From the NCBI GenBank assembly GCA_903813345.2, contig CAIIXF020000004.1:20620477-20684476 (forward strand): a DNA stretch of 64,000 bases, read 5' to 3'. Positions 12,440 to 24,800 of the stretch are shown piece after piece. The position numbers and the translations under genes are program-made. The DNA comes from Owenia fusiformis. Its lineage: Eukaryota; Annelida; Polychaeta; Sabellida; Oweniidae. Position 1 is the first letter of the stretch. Each line of letters starts with the position of its first letter. Under the pieces are notes generated by a model. That model was not told the DNA's origin, ran no database searches, and saw only the letters and a list, made by a program, of their open reading frames with translations.

Positions 12440-12798
12440 AAAATGTGTATGATTGTAGTATACACGAGGAATAAATGGGTTCATGACCTAATAGGTAATA
12501 TTTTCATATTATTCAATTTTAGCCCCAAATATCTAACTTCTCTGTTCAGACAAAGTATTACAGAGGAAAGGACTGGTGATATGTTCAGAAAATTATTACT
12601 TAGGAACGGACTGATTCTAACACCCAAGATTCTTATTTTGATCTTTTATGCTGTTATCATTGGAAAGGAAAATATTAAATTATTAATTGAAGGTAACCTA
12701 ATTGGATGTTTTCATGTAATGAGAACTGGCCACGTAACTATATTGCCAAGTCAAATTCTGGAATTTATACATAGTATGTGATAAAATCAAGTACAAAT

Positions 12799-12832
12799 GT
12801 ATCACCACTCAAGCTTCGCTTTCGTGGTGATA
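12799..12832. repeat. Short hairpin
   Basis: GTATCACCAC and GTGGTGATAC form a perfect 10-bp inverted repeat around a loop of about 14 bases. It lies at the edge of a palindrome-rich region. Confidence 0.55.
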
Positions 12833-13120
12833 CAATTTTACTTTCGTGGAAGATTTCCCGTATCACGAGTTGAAACGTGATATAAACTGATAGTTTTGAA
12901 AGTATTGCTGGAGTATCAAAAAAGAGTAATGTGTATTTTTTACCCTTATTGTCGCGATTTCAGCGGGAACTTGCTCGCGATTTTAACCTACGCAGCCTTT
13001 TTGCATCATACCTGTGACGTTTATTGAATGAAAAGCAATGAATTGTTGTAAAAATATAAATTTTGTTACTGTACGTTTAACACGTTGTATTAATTAACCC
13101 AAAGCATATTCATATTTATT

Positions 13121-13405
13121 CCATAGTTAGCATGATATTCATAGGATAACATGTGTAAATAAAAACGGTATTTTTGTAATCAGTGGTAAAATATGATATT
13201 TTTGACAAATTATTATTTAACCATAGCATACGGTTTTTTAGCCATGACATACGGCGCTTTACTCCATAGTTAGCATGATATTCATTGGATAACATGTGAA
13301 AATAAAAACGGTATTTTTGTAATCAGTGGTAAAATATGATATTTTTGACAAATTTTCACTTAACCATAGCATACGGTTTTTTAGCCATGACATACGACGT
13401 CGTAT
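13121..13405. repeat. Two-copy 143-bp tandem repeat
   Basis: CCATAGTTAGCATGATATTC starts at 13121 and again at 13264. Both copies run through GGTATTTTTGTAATCAGTGG to AGCCATGACATACG with only a few differences, which suggests a recent duplication. Confidence 0.85.
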
Positions 13406-13546
13406 GCGATGGTTAATGGATTTTTGCTACTTCAGACTCAAAACGAGGCTAAGTGTCATCATCGCCGGATCGTTTGGAAAATTCGAATTAAATAACTTAA
13501 TTTCTGACGATTCTGATGATGACTTTAGCTATGGAATAAAAAGAAC

Positions 13547-13680
13547 ATCCTATGATTTACTCGTGATATGATTTTAATCCACTCATGGATATTGATATCT
13601 GCACTCTCTCGCTACGCTCGCTCGTGCAGATATCATATTCATTCGTGGATAAAAATCATATCACTCATAGATCATAGGAT
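13547..13680. repeat. 134-bp palindrome (foldback MITE-like)
   Basis: ATCCTATGAT at 13547 is mirrored by ATCATAGGAT ending at 13680, with inner arms GTGATATGATTTTAATCCA and its near complement, and a centre GCTCTCTC-CTACGCTCGCTC. A diverged relative lies at 60398-60545 in an intron of gene C. Confidence 0.7.
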
Positions 13681-15059
13681 ATCCTAGAATGTTTCCTAGA
13701 ATGTATCAAATATTCAAAGCAATTGCTCATTTTCAATCATGATAGCATTATTGATACAGCATTGATATAAACAGGTAATTACTGTATGCTATTTTCATTT
13801 TTATTGCATCCATGTATAGTTAACAAGAGGAAATGGCGTTAACCTACGACTAACTCTACTTATCATCGACGTTCTATATTTGATTTTCCTCGAATTCTTT
13901 AAGCAAATCCCCTCTACTTATTTTTGAAAGGTGAAAAATGTCATTACGTTGTATATATACATCGTTTGTAGCGTAACCATGACTGACCTAGTAATGAAGT
14001 TATGGCGACAACGACATGATCTCATATTTAAAGTAACAAATACAATATTAATTTTATAATTCCAATAAGATGATAAATAACCATGAAATATGAACAACAT
14101 ATCTAGAGAGGCGAAAACATCATAGTCGTACTGAATACCAAATTGAACAGAATTAAATTGAAGAAGGTTAGTAAAGATTACATTCCTTAGAATTTTCTGG
14201 TGAAAAATGTATACAACAAATCATGTGTCATAGGAAGTGGGTGATACAAAGTGAATTTCACCTTTCTTTAATTCGGATTTCATTTCATTTATATTTAATG
14301 CATACTCTTTGCTATTGTGTAACATGATTTATGTTGATGATGTATGTTCAAATATACTTTTGGGTAGGCGGGGCACTTTTTACCTCACATTATTCATTAG
14401 TAAAACAACAAAATAGTAGGCAATTTATGAGTTTATCACATGAATTTCTTCTCCACTTTTTACTTGTACATAATATTACTTAATGTAATAGTCACAAGTA
14501 TTGTCCCATAGGGTTTTAGAAATATACGTGGTGAAACTCAATATACTCTAGGGGCGAGGAGGAAAATTCTCAATAAATGGTGTGTAGTTGGTTTGGCAGT
14601 ATTTTCAGTTAGGGGGGAGTCTTGGATGAAACTTCCACCTAGGTGATAGCTACGCAGAGTGGTAGGAAGTTCTTTTTTTGAGGAGTTAGCCACCCACCCC
14701 CCAAAAACACCCCACCCTAGGGAAAACATTTTTCACACTAAATAACCTTAGATATTTTGATGTTTGTAAGTGACATACATAGATATTATATATAAAAATG
14801 ATTTGCAGTATAATTGATGCTGATTACTCCTAAAGAATTTGAATATTAGTATAAAGTGTGTACCCCAGGGGGCAAATTCTCTTATTTTCTTACTGTTTTG
14901 ATTCTAACTTTTCAATTAGACACTGTAAGATATTGAAAAAATTCATGTGAAGTGCCTAATAGCAGGAATAGTAACCCTGAAAGGCGCAAACCCATGGAAG
15001 AAGTAGGAGCTGAGAAAAAAATTGTTGATTTTTCGAAAAATTTGACATTTTTGACAACT

Positions 15060-15790
15060 TGATTTTGTGTATGACTATAGCTGACCCCTATAGTTTCTAG
15101 ATCCATCCCTCTGTGATGATATTTATGGTTTTATAGTGTGGAACTAAGATGTAAAACATAATTTAGATGAGTTTGAAGGAAGTTAAAGGTTTTAAACAAG
15201 TCCAAAATTTGAAAAATTGTAAATATAAGGTTTTAAATTTACGAATTCCAGGTATAGCCATGGCTGACCCCTATAGTTTCTAGATCCATCCCTCTTTGAT
15301 AATATTTATGCTTTCATAGTGTGAAACTAAGATGTAAAACATAAATTAGATGGGTTTTAAGGAAGTTATAGGTTTTAAACAAGTCCAAAATTCGAAAAAT
15401 TGTAAATGTAAGGTTTCAAATTTACGAATTCCAGCTATAGCCATTGCTGACCCCTATAGTTTCTAGATCCACCCCTCTTTGATGATATTTATGGTTTTGT
15501 AGTATGGAATTAAAGATGTAAAACATAATTTAGATGGGTTTTAAGGAAGTTAATGATTTTAAACAAGTCCAAAATTTGAAAAATTGTAAATATAAGGTTT
15601 CAAATTTACGAATTTTAGGTATAGCCATGGATGACCCTTATGGCTTTTCCATCCATACCTCTATGATGAAACATATACTTTGAGAGTGTGAAACTAAGAT
15701 GTAAAACATACCGAAGATGAATTTTAAGGAAGTTTAAGAATTTTAACAAGTGCAATATTTGAAAAATTGAGAAATATCAGGTCTCAAAGG
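15060..15790. repeat. ~185-bp tandem repeat in the left arm
   Basis: Four units start near 15065, 15255, 15435 and 15615. Each begins around ATAGC(C/T)...TGACCC and runs through GATGTAAAACATAATTTAGA, GGTTTTAAACAAGTCCAAAA and TTTGAAAAATTGTAAATATA. The right arm (about 18600-19400) carries the same units inverted. Confidence 0.8.
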
Positions 15791-16445
15791 AGCATGGAAA
15801 GTATCGCAACAGATTTCAGACAGCCATATGTTGGATTTTGTCTGTTTTCTGAGGATTTAAGCAGGTGCATATGATAGGCCATTGCATTACCTACGGGAAA
15901 AGAACTCTTAGAGATGATAAAATAGTTTGGAATTTGAGACAGCGAATGTGAAAATAATCCACCCACATGTTTTTTGGGAAATGTCGTCCTGATTTTCAAC
16001 CCCGTTCACCGCTGCTTTTTCAATTTTTGTTGCGTCAATATGTTGCGTTTTGAGACATAGTTAACCATTAAAAGGATAAATTTCTTTTAGATAAAGAGGA
16101 AAACAATATTTTCCTGTTATTTTCCCATAGGGAAAACTCATGCGATCCATTGCTTTCAGTTTAATTTTGGTCACCCATATTTGATATCTTTAGAATCCCT
16201 GATGGAATGCATTATTCCTTTAGAGGGGTTAACTGTGTGTCAAAACACAACATATTTATGCATGTGGGTGGGTTTTTTGCACCTTCCCTGTCTCAAAATT
16301 GAAATAATTTTATCATCTCTATGAGTGCTTTTCCTGGAGGAAATGCATTGGCCTAACATATGCACCTCCTCAAATCCTCAGAAAATAGCCAAAATCCAAC
16401 ATATGATTGCTGAAATCTGTTGCCATACTTTAGTTCTCCTTTACG
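15786..16445. mobile_element. Nested palindromic element
   Basis: Arms of roughly 220-250 bp face each other. GCAACAGATTTCAGACAGCC, then ATATGTTGGATTTTGTCTG on the left, are matched by the complement of CAACATATGATTGCTGAAAT and the flanking bases on the right. Both arms also share the CACCCACATG block. A fragment of the same family lies at 43190-43260. Confidence 0.7.
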
Positions 16446-16959
16446 ATGTCAAGTATAGCCCTGGATGTCCCTCTTTTTGAATGTATGACTTTTTAGCTTA
16501 GAAATTAGATGTTGAAAATATTGTGGTCAAGTTTGATCCATGTTACAAGTATTGTTAAAAGAAAAATCATTAGAGTTGAGGACTTAACCCTTGAGTTCCT
16601 AAGGGGGTGAGAGGTTAATAAATCCCCCAATAAGTGTAACTGCTCCTAGGGATATTGTATACAGTGTAGTAATTGATTGATTAAATGGATTATAACTAAT
16701 TAATTATTATTTGATGATATTTATTATATGTGATATAGCATTTTTACTTTTTCACATCAACATGTTTGATGTAATGTTCTACATTAGAAACTCCGGTTAG
16801 TACAATGATATAAGGAACTCTAGGGTAAAAAGGTTTTGTCACACGAAAATCTTCATGTAGATCAAAAAAGTATATATGGTGATATGATCAGTATATTTCA
16901 AACAAACAGACATTGTAGAAAATGTTTACATACTGACTTTGCAGATGACATTTTCTAGC

Positions 16960-17634
16960 ATAGATGAAGAATTTTTTTCATTAATTTAAATGATAGTCAT
17001 AAAATTATAATATCATTCGATGCAAATAACTGCAATCCCACATGTTCTCCTGCTGAATGTAAAACAGAGTGAATAAGTTTAAAATCAGCCTCTTCAAGAG
17101 TGGAATTTAACAGGAGATTTCAGTTATCATTTTCACAGATATTTGAGTTCTCTCCAATAGTTCCACTTAAAACAATCTCGACATTTGGCACACTTTTAGA
17201 ATGCTGCTTTATTAAATGTCTTTGTAATCTTTGAAAATTTGTCTTATATTACTTGGACAGAGGTATTCATATTTTTAGGTAATGGTTTAATTTCTTCTAT
17301 GGATTAAAGTTCAAGTGGGGAAGCATCCATTCTTCGCATTCTGTCAGAATCCTTTACTGATGGAGACAACTAGCTAGGAGTCTAATACGAAATCTATTCT
17401 TTGGGCTCCTTTACTAGATTTGATGGAGTAGTCAAATATAGCTTTCAAAAACTCTCCAAATTTCAACATATAAGTTAATCTTAATTTTCCTTTTGTCATA
17501 GCCATTGCATCAATCACAAAAGTTTTATCAATTTGTGGTATGGTTTCATCGATCTCCATTTCAAACCCCTTTTTAAGTTCTGATTTTACAGGATAAGATA
17601 GATGATCATTGTCAAACGAACTGTTTGTATCCAT
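16960..17634 (-). pseudogene. Decayed gene inside the 5.4-kb element
   Basis: The minus strand from 17634 to 17374 is open for 86 codons and contains KTFVIDAMAMTK, then FGEFLKAIFDY, then KGAQRIDFVLDS before a stop. Further on, in shifted frames, come KNMNTSVQVI, then VPNVEIVLSGTIGENSNICE, then LEEADFKLIHSVLHSAGEHV (EEAD at 17085-17096). From memory, this order (IDAMA, FG, RID-V-D, then HEEAD-like) is found in a high-copy but uncharacterised protein family of invertebrate genomes. Stops and frameshifts show it is broken. It may be the remnant of the protein that moved this element or of a captured gene. Confidence 0.5.
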
Positions 17635-18002
17635 ATAAGATCATAGTTTACTCACACATTTCTAGGCAAGGTGTGTCCAATTCCAGCCAATTCAATATTC
17701 CATATAACTGCATTCCAATTTACTACTCTCATAAACCCAAGGTCAATTTTAGATTCTAGAGAAACTAATGAAACTAAGGATCATAGGGAATCGCATGCCA
17801 AGTGCTTGTATTTGAATTTATGTGGATTACTCATTTGGTAGACACCTTTATCAAATGTTAAAGTGTTGTTGATTTTCAAGTTGTACAAGCACAGTGTCAT
17901 GGGTGCTTTCTTTTCCTGACACAGTATAACATTGTGTTAAAAATTATCAAAGGCACCTAGTACAGTAGTTCTAGTTCATCATCTTGTATAAATTATATAT
18001 CA

Positions 18003-18527
18003 GCAGTGAAACCTGTATATCCCAACATCTGACTATTGTGAACACCTACCAATCATCCCAACACCTGACTTAACTGAAAACCAACCAATCTGAACACGTT
18101 TCCCCAGTCCAATTTTTCCTTCCTCCTATTGACTCCTATGTTTAAAAATTGAAATCTGAACACCTCTTAATTTGAACAGTGAACACTCATGTTTGAAAAA
18201 TCAACCCTTCTAACTTGACCTTTTTTTACCAATTATCACATATTTCTTACAAAATTTCTTAAATATTGTCAGTTTAACACTGAATTGTTATGATATCAAA
18301 ACTTTTGAATTGGATTTTGGAATGCTATTAAGCTTTTTGGGTGGTCAGTATGAATATTATTAATAATTATTTATAATTTCCATTGAGAATGCATTTATAT
18401 TTCTTCAAAATCCAGAATATTGCAGATGTAAAAACCTCAAAATTCAAACACTTCTAATTTTAACGCTTTTAGCTGGTCCAAATACTATATCTAGTAGCAT
18501 TCAGATTAGAAAGATGTTACAGTAGTT
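18003..18527. mobile_element. Possible pogo/Tigger-like MITE
   Basis: CAGTGAAACCTGTATATCCC at the left and the complement of GAAAGATGTTACAGTAG at the right are similar, as are inner parts such as TCTGAACACCTCTTAATTTG and its mirrored counterpart near 18450. The pattern resembles non-autonomous pogo/Tigger elements, but the ends are diverged. Confidence 0.4.
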
Positions 18528-20811
18528 CATGACTTTTCACTCCATGTATATGCAGCAGACTAACTGCTGCAACAGGTATATATTCTAAACCTGGTCTCTA
18601 AGCTATGATATCACACAATTTTTCAAATTTTGCACTTGTTTAAAACCTTGAACTTCCTTCAAACTCATCTTAGGTATCTTTTACATTTTAGTTAAATACT
18701 CTAAAAATATATTTCATCACTGAGGTATAGATGTAAAAAACATAAGTGTCATCTTTGGCTATACCTGAAACTTATAAATTTGAAAACTTACATTTACAAT
18801 TCTTCAAATGTTGGACTTGTTTAAAACCTTCTAAAACTGTATATTCAATCATAGAGGTGTGGATGTAAAAACCATAAGGGTCAGCCATGGCTTTACCTGA
18901 AATTGGTAAATTTGAAACCTTATATTTACAATTTTTCAAATTTTGAACTTGTTTAAAACCTTTTAACCTATCTAAATTGTGTTTTACATATTAGTTCCAT
19001 ATAGGGATGGATCTAGAAACTATAGGGGTCTGCCATGGCTCTACCTGGAATTTGTAAATTTGAAACCTTATATTTACAATTTTTCAAATTTTGGACTTGT
19101 TTAAAACCTTAAATTTCTTTAAAACCCATCTAAATTGTGTTTTACATATTAGTTTCACACAGCAATACCATAAGTATCATCATAGAGGGATGGATCCAAA
19201 AACTATAGGGGTCTGTCAGGGCTCTACCTGGAATTCTTAAATTTGAAACCTTATATTTACAATTTTTCAAATTTTGGACTTGTTTAAAACCTTAAATTTC
19301 CTTAAAACCCATCTAAATTATGTTTTACATCTTAGTTCATACTATAAAACCATATACACATCATCATAGAGGGATGGATCCAGGAACTATAGGGGTCAGC
19401 TATAGTCATACACAAAATCCAGCTGTCTAAAATGTCAAATTTTTCGAAAAATCAACAATATTTTTCTCAGCTCCTACTTCTTCCATGGCTTTGCATCTTT
19501 CAGGGTTACTAACCCTGCTATTGGGCACTTCACATGAATTTTTTCAACATCTCACAATATCTAATTGAAAAATTAGGATCAAAATAGTAAGGAAATGGGT
19601 CACAAATTTGTGCCTGGGGTACACACTTTGTACTAATATTCAATTATTTTAGGAGTAATCAGCATCAATTATACTGCAAATGATTCATATACATAATATC
19701 TATGTATGTCACTTACAAACATCAAAATATCTAAGGTTATTTAGTGTGAACAGTTTTTTTCCCAGGGTGGGGTGTTTTGGGGGGTAGGGGGCTAACTCTT
19801 CAAAAGAAGAACCTCCTACAACTCTGTGAAGCTATCACCTAGGTGGAAATGTCATCCAAGACTTTCCCCTAACTGAAAATGCTGCCAAACCAACTATACA
19901 CCATTTATTTAGAATTTTCCCTCCTCGCCCCTAGAGTAATATGCAAAAAAAGACCAGAGGAGTCTTGATTGTGCTATTCTATGGCAAAGAGCCTCTTTAA
20001 AATGCCGACTTTGAATAAACCTTCGTACATATTTTGATAATCATGGTAGAAGGTTTTAAATCATGGAATCATCTCCAAAACCAGAAAAATAAAGCCCTGG
20101 GGGATTTCAGTTCGATCCTCAAGATATTGAATTCGCTTTGTATCCTATTATGCGAAGAATGAATATTTTCTTAATTTTTGGTACATTTCAAAATGTTCAG
20201 AAATGTTCAGAGTGAAGGAAATGACATCCAAATTCTAAAATTTCCTTGGGCCCCTTGTTGGTTAGCTTCTGGTCTTCCTTGCTCATCCATCGGCCGACAA
20301 TCTAACAATCAAGGCGCAACCCCTGACCTGAAATCCTCGATCCACACCGTTACGGTGTATGAAATTGCACGGGTTGAGTATGAACTCTTCTTAACGTTAT
20401 TCTATGTGTTAGAGATATCACATAAATATAGGATATTAATATAGGATAATATAGGATGTTGATACAGTTTTAACACCATAGTCATACAATGCATCTGCTA
20501 AGTGTTTTTAGACATAAAGTTCCAAGTAGAATGGGAGAGACATTTTATTTTAGAGTACATTGTAAACTCATCTCTATAAGGGAAGTCCTCATTGAGTTTA
20601 TAAAAAAATATTTTTATAAACGTTTACAATAAAATTTCAAAACAACATAAAAAGTTCGTTCGACAAGTATGCACTTTAACCTACTGCTCATTGGAGTTCT
20701 TAGAACTACCGCATGCCAATGCCTCTTGAGCATTATCGGTTCTAATTTTGTCATATTGAGGGGTGAGAGTAAAATTATTTATTTAAAATGCCTCTTAAAC
20801 ATATTTGCTTT

Positions 20812-20848
20812 TCTACCCACGCCCATCTCAATGATGGGAGTGGGTAGA
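20812..20848. repeat. Strong hairpin, 15-bp stem
   Basis: TCTACCCAC-G-CCCATC and GATGGG-A-GTGGGTAGA pair around a 5-base loop (TCAAT), with a single mismatch. It lies about 1 kb upstream of gene B. Function is unknown. Confidence 0.65.
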
Positions 20849-20899
20849 ATTTATTATGCAATCGTTAACTTCTTTGATGAACTAGAACTATGTATCGTA

Positions 20900-21780
20900 G
20901 AGACCACTTAAACATGTTCTTAAATCTCAAAGATTAGATTTATAACCATCATTTGTATCCAAATGTCCTTAAGAACTGTTATGACATTGGCACAACACCA
21001 AATACTTAAAACTTTAAATCTAAATTGTTTTTTTCTATTGTTTTCGAAATTTAAGCATATATGTCAAGTAAATCTTTAAGATACTTCGTATTGAGATTTT
21101 CATCTATTAAAGCTGCGTAGCAAATGAAAACTTTTTTTTCATTTTTTGACCCCAATGTCAGTAGACCTGCAAGGTCTTTTTTAACAAAACTGCTGGAATA
21201 TCTTAGTTTACCTCGAGTGACAAGAGGTGGGGTGCCCGAGGGTTCAGAGATGACATACAGTATGTCTATAATGTAAATCGGAATCGCTGATTGATCAAAT
21301 CGACACACAGATTACGTTATTCAATGGCAGTTCCAAAAGTTCTCAAAATAATAACTTTACTAAAGTCACATTTGTACACTCGACGAAATAAAATTCACCA
21401 AAGCTAGTATCGCATTGTTATTTATCGGCCTGAATTAGCGTTCTAGGGAGCTGTATAGTAGGTCATTGAATGGCAGATACCATCACTTGTAAGGGATAAC
21501 TAATATTCAACCATTGAACGCGCATTTTCTTTGCGTATTTCGAAGCAATTTGGTATTGATTTTGATGGCTCAGAAAAAATCTGTAGCACAATATGAGACT
21601 ATATGACATATCTTGGTTTTACTACAATAAGAATATGCATGTGAAGAATTGAAACCAATCTATCCACCTTGTATGTACTGGTAATTGATTTACAGTGGGC
21701 CTAGAATTGATTTAACCAATTGAAATGCACCTTTAAGCTTAAAATTTGCGTTGGTGTTTAGTTTTTAAACATCCTTGTCA
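20900..21780. other. Upstream flank of gene B, no recognised gene
   Basis: AT-rich. An 85-codon minus-strand open frame at 21051-21308 (ending KYLKDLLDIYA) has no motif I recognise and no clear splice partners. It could be a relic exon or chance. Confidence 0.3.
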
Positions 21781-21786
21781 AGTGAA

Positions 21787-21794
21787 TATATAAG
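21787..21794 (+). promoter_or_regulatory. TATA box of gene B
   Basis: TATATAAGCATGA lies 49 bases before the first ATG and matches the TATAA-AGCATG core found at the same place in genes A and C. Confidence 0.6.
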
Positions 21795-21835
21795 CATGAC
21801 TTGCAAGGTTTTTGCCAATCATTTGGTGCATCGAG

Positions 21836-24800
21836 ATGACCACGATGCTGGTACATCTTGTGTCGGCTCTTCTGCTCTGCTGCGCTACTGCAGATCAGGT
21901 AGGTTAACTTTTACATAATATTGATAGACTCAATTGTTTCAAATCTTATTCCACATGAAAAGTATGCTTAGTGATACTACGATTTATGGCAATGATTATT
22001 TTTAAAAATTACATTAATCAAAATATTCATGTTCAACATTGAAATCAAGGAATCTTTCAATGTTATGTTAGCTTGCATTTTTGCTTATGCAGAGTTATCT
22101 GTACACTTCTAGACGACAATGCAATATACCTATACTAGTTACGTCTATCTATGGGGTGAAACAAAGCAAACATTTCGTGTTTCTGCAAGTGTAGAGGTGG
22201 ACGAGATAGGACGTAAGTTGAAAATATGTTAACCTTATTTCCAAAGAATTTCACTCCAAAATACTAGAATAATTTATATTTGGATGATTGTTGTTATTCT
22301 GATAGGTTGTTGTCTAACTTTTTTCAGCTGCGAGGGGCCCATACGAAGGAACCGAGGCTGTTCTTTATCTAGTTCATTTGTACCACATTAACATCGAGGC
22401 AATTAAGTAAGCTAGTTTTGCCTTTTTGAAATACATTCCGTGATATGGGTTTCCTGAATCAAAAGTTTTATTTGAACTACACTGTAGTTGAAACTTTACA
22501 TAGATTATTTCAATGTAAATAGGCTTCACATGCATACATATTCTTATTGTGTAAGAGACAAAGATGCGTCATAGTGCTATAATAACATCTTCCAATCTTC
22601 TCAAGGGATGGTAAAGTAGTCAAAAATAAACCCGATGTGAAGAAACCACAACTCGATGAATTATATGGGAAACCATTCCGTTTCATTCAAAAGAAGAATT
22701 TAGAGATTGCCGAAGTACAATTTCAGAGGTCGGACATTGGTTAGTTGATTGGTTTATACACTGGTTTATAATTACATGACTGGCATCACAATGCATTAAA
22801 AGCAAATATGCGGGACATTATATTTTAAAATATATTGGTATTAGTATTCTAAATATCATAGTTTATCTCACAGTAGTTGTGTTTTTAATGCATTGGTATT
22901 TGTATCTATCACACGTTCTTTTATTTTACAAGTAATTTTGTGTATTGCAAGTTATATCGGGTGTCCCATTTCCTAGCAAAATACTTTTCTATATTTATTC
23001 TAACAATATCACCTCCAATGAAATTTGAGAATGAATGGATTTTGAATATTTGGGAAGAATGAAACAAATTGTCATTACCCGCAGACAAGCTATTTTGACT
23101 AATTGATGATGCTATCACAAACACTATGGATGTCTCATCACAGAGCTCTGATATGGGAATTTTTTCTGTGTAAAACCATCTCATCTGATACATAAATGTA
23201 AACACAAATTTTACTTCTGCCTATTAGTCATATTAGTCAAGTAAGCCACAATATAAGTACCTGGACCATCCTCTCATGCGGGCAGCGGGCAAGCTGTCTA
23301 TAACAGAAATCTTTACCGGTCATTGTGACACTCAACTATCTAAATATTTAGAAAACACAGAAGCTGTTAATTTCAAAAAGGGTGTGCTGAGTGCATTCCA
23401 AGCACACAATGATGATCAAGATGAAGAAGATGTGGAGGAGACAGACGTACTTGGTAGACACACAACTCATTATAGGTAAATTATCTGGTATAAAATAGGA
23501 GGTGAATAAAATATATAAAACATAAGTCTAATGATTTTTATTAAGCTTTTTGCCAAAGAGTTAATATTATAATATGTACAAAATTGCAGAGACAGGCATC
23601 AATGGTGGCATGATAATAAACACATGTATATATTTATTTGTTAACAAATGGAAAATGGCGTCAGGGTGTTTCATTTTTCAAAAATGTTCTGAGATGGCAC
23701 TTTTCAACAAAATACTCAATCGGCAGGGTGCCATCCTCCGATCACAGGGCTTCAAAATCCAGAATATATTCTTTCTTTCATCTTCCGATCACAGGGCTTC
23801 AGAATCCAGAATATATTCTTTCTTTTTACCCCCTGCGATAAGCAGTTAGCATTTCCCCGATTAAGAACTCGCAATCTGATTGGCTGTCGCAACACTGCGA
23901 CGAAGTCATGACTTGTATAAGTCAGTGTGCATAATTAGATCAGGTGATTCAGTTTAATCGGGCGCTTCCAAATTGGTCATAGCAGGGGGAAGAAGGGGGT
24001 ACGGATTCTGGATACCTGCTTAGGAGAATGACAGGGTGCCTGCCTGTTGAATCGAATCAAATGTGGCAAAGGCATTAACACAGTTTTACAAATAGTGCAG
24101 GTAGTCCTTTGATTTTTTCAACAAAATTGGATAAAGTAAAACTGGTCCGTTGGCCAATCTTTCCGTTTCATTGGATACATTGTGGGCAACGCCCATTTTT
24201 CAACGGAAAACATTATTTTGCTTGGTTTTGCTGCTCATATGCCAGGAACGATTGGAACCAATTTTCTTGTTATAAGCATATGGAAATACTTCAAAACAGT
24301 CACTCGATCGAAAGAAGATGGAAAATCCCAGAGCTCAAAGAGACACAATTACGTCTCTTATCACACTTAATAATTAACATGCTATAGGTGACTTGCGAAA
24401 TCCCATTAACTTACCGATATGCGCTTTTTTGATTTTCTGAACCTCCTGACCAACAGGAATGCAGTATCTCATCAACAAAAACTCACAGAGCATAAATTAT
24501 ACATTGTTCACATGAAGTAAAAAAAAATATGTTAGAAATAGATAATTTGACTGATAGCTGTAATCGGGAGTTTCCGTGACAAGTCGTGCCTCCTCAACAA
24601 ATCGGAAATTTTGAACGTAAAATTTCACAATAAAAAATCTTGATTTTTTAAATAGGAGTTTTAGTAAAGAAATCGGGATGAACATGTGGTATATGATAGT
24701 AAAAGAATTATGGCATCTATAATTCATATTCCAGGGTTACACATTTTAACCACACTAAGCAGATCAAGAAATCATACAAGACCGATGACATCAAGACGTT

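Larger units (their letters stand above)
14541..19942. mobile_element. 5.4-kb element with ~1.3-kb inverted terminal arms
   Basis: The left arm (about 14541-15790) and right arm (about 18595-19942) are inverted copies. Matching landmarks include CTCTAGGGGCGAGGAGG at the outer ends, CACCTAGGTG, CATAGATATTATATA, GAAGTAGGAGCTGAGAAAAA, and an inner series of repeats. The arms contain about four to five units of a 180-190 bp repeat (TATAGTTTCTAGATCCATCC ... ACAAGTCCAAAATTTGAAAA). The 2.8-kb middle holds a nested palindrome, a pogo-like insertion and a decayed minus-strand gene. The exact ends and target duplication are not resolved, and the superfamily is unknown. Confidence 0.75.

Noticed and set aside
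12356-12781. Plus-strand 141-codon frame
   Set aside because: It crosses the right end of the 11675-12439 element, with no motif or splice context.
21051-21308. Minus-strand 85-codon frame upstream of gene B
   Set aside because: Composition is protein-like but there is no recognised family and no clear splice sites; too weak to call a gene.
24109-24387. Overlapping plus-strand frames in intron 5 of gene B
   Set aside because: No recognised domain and no equivalent in gene C intron 5.
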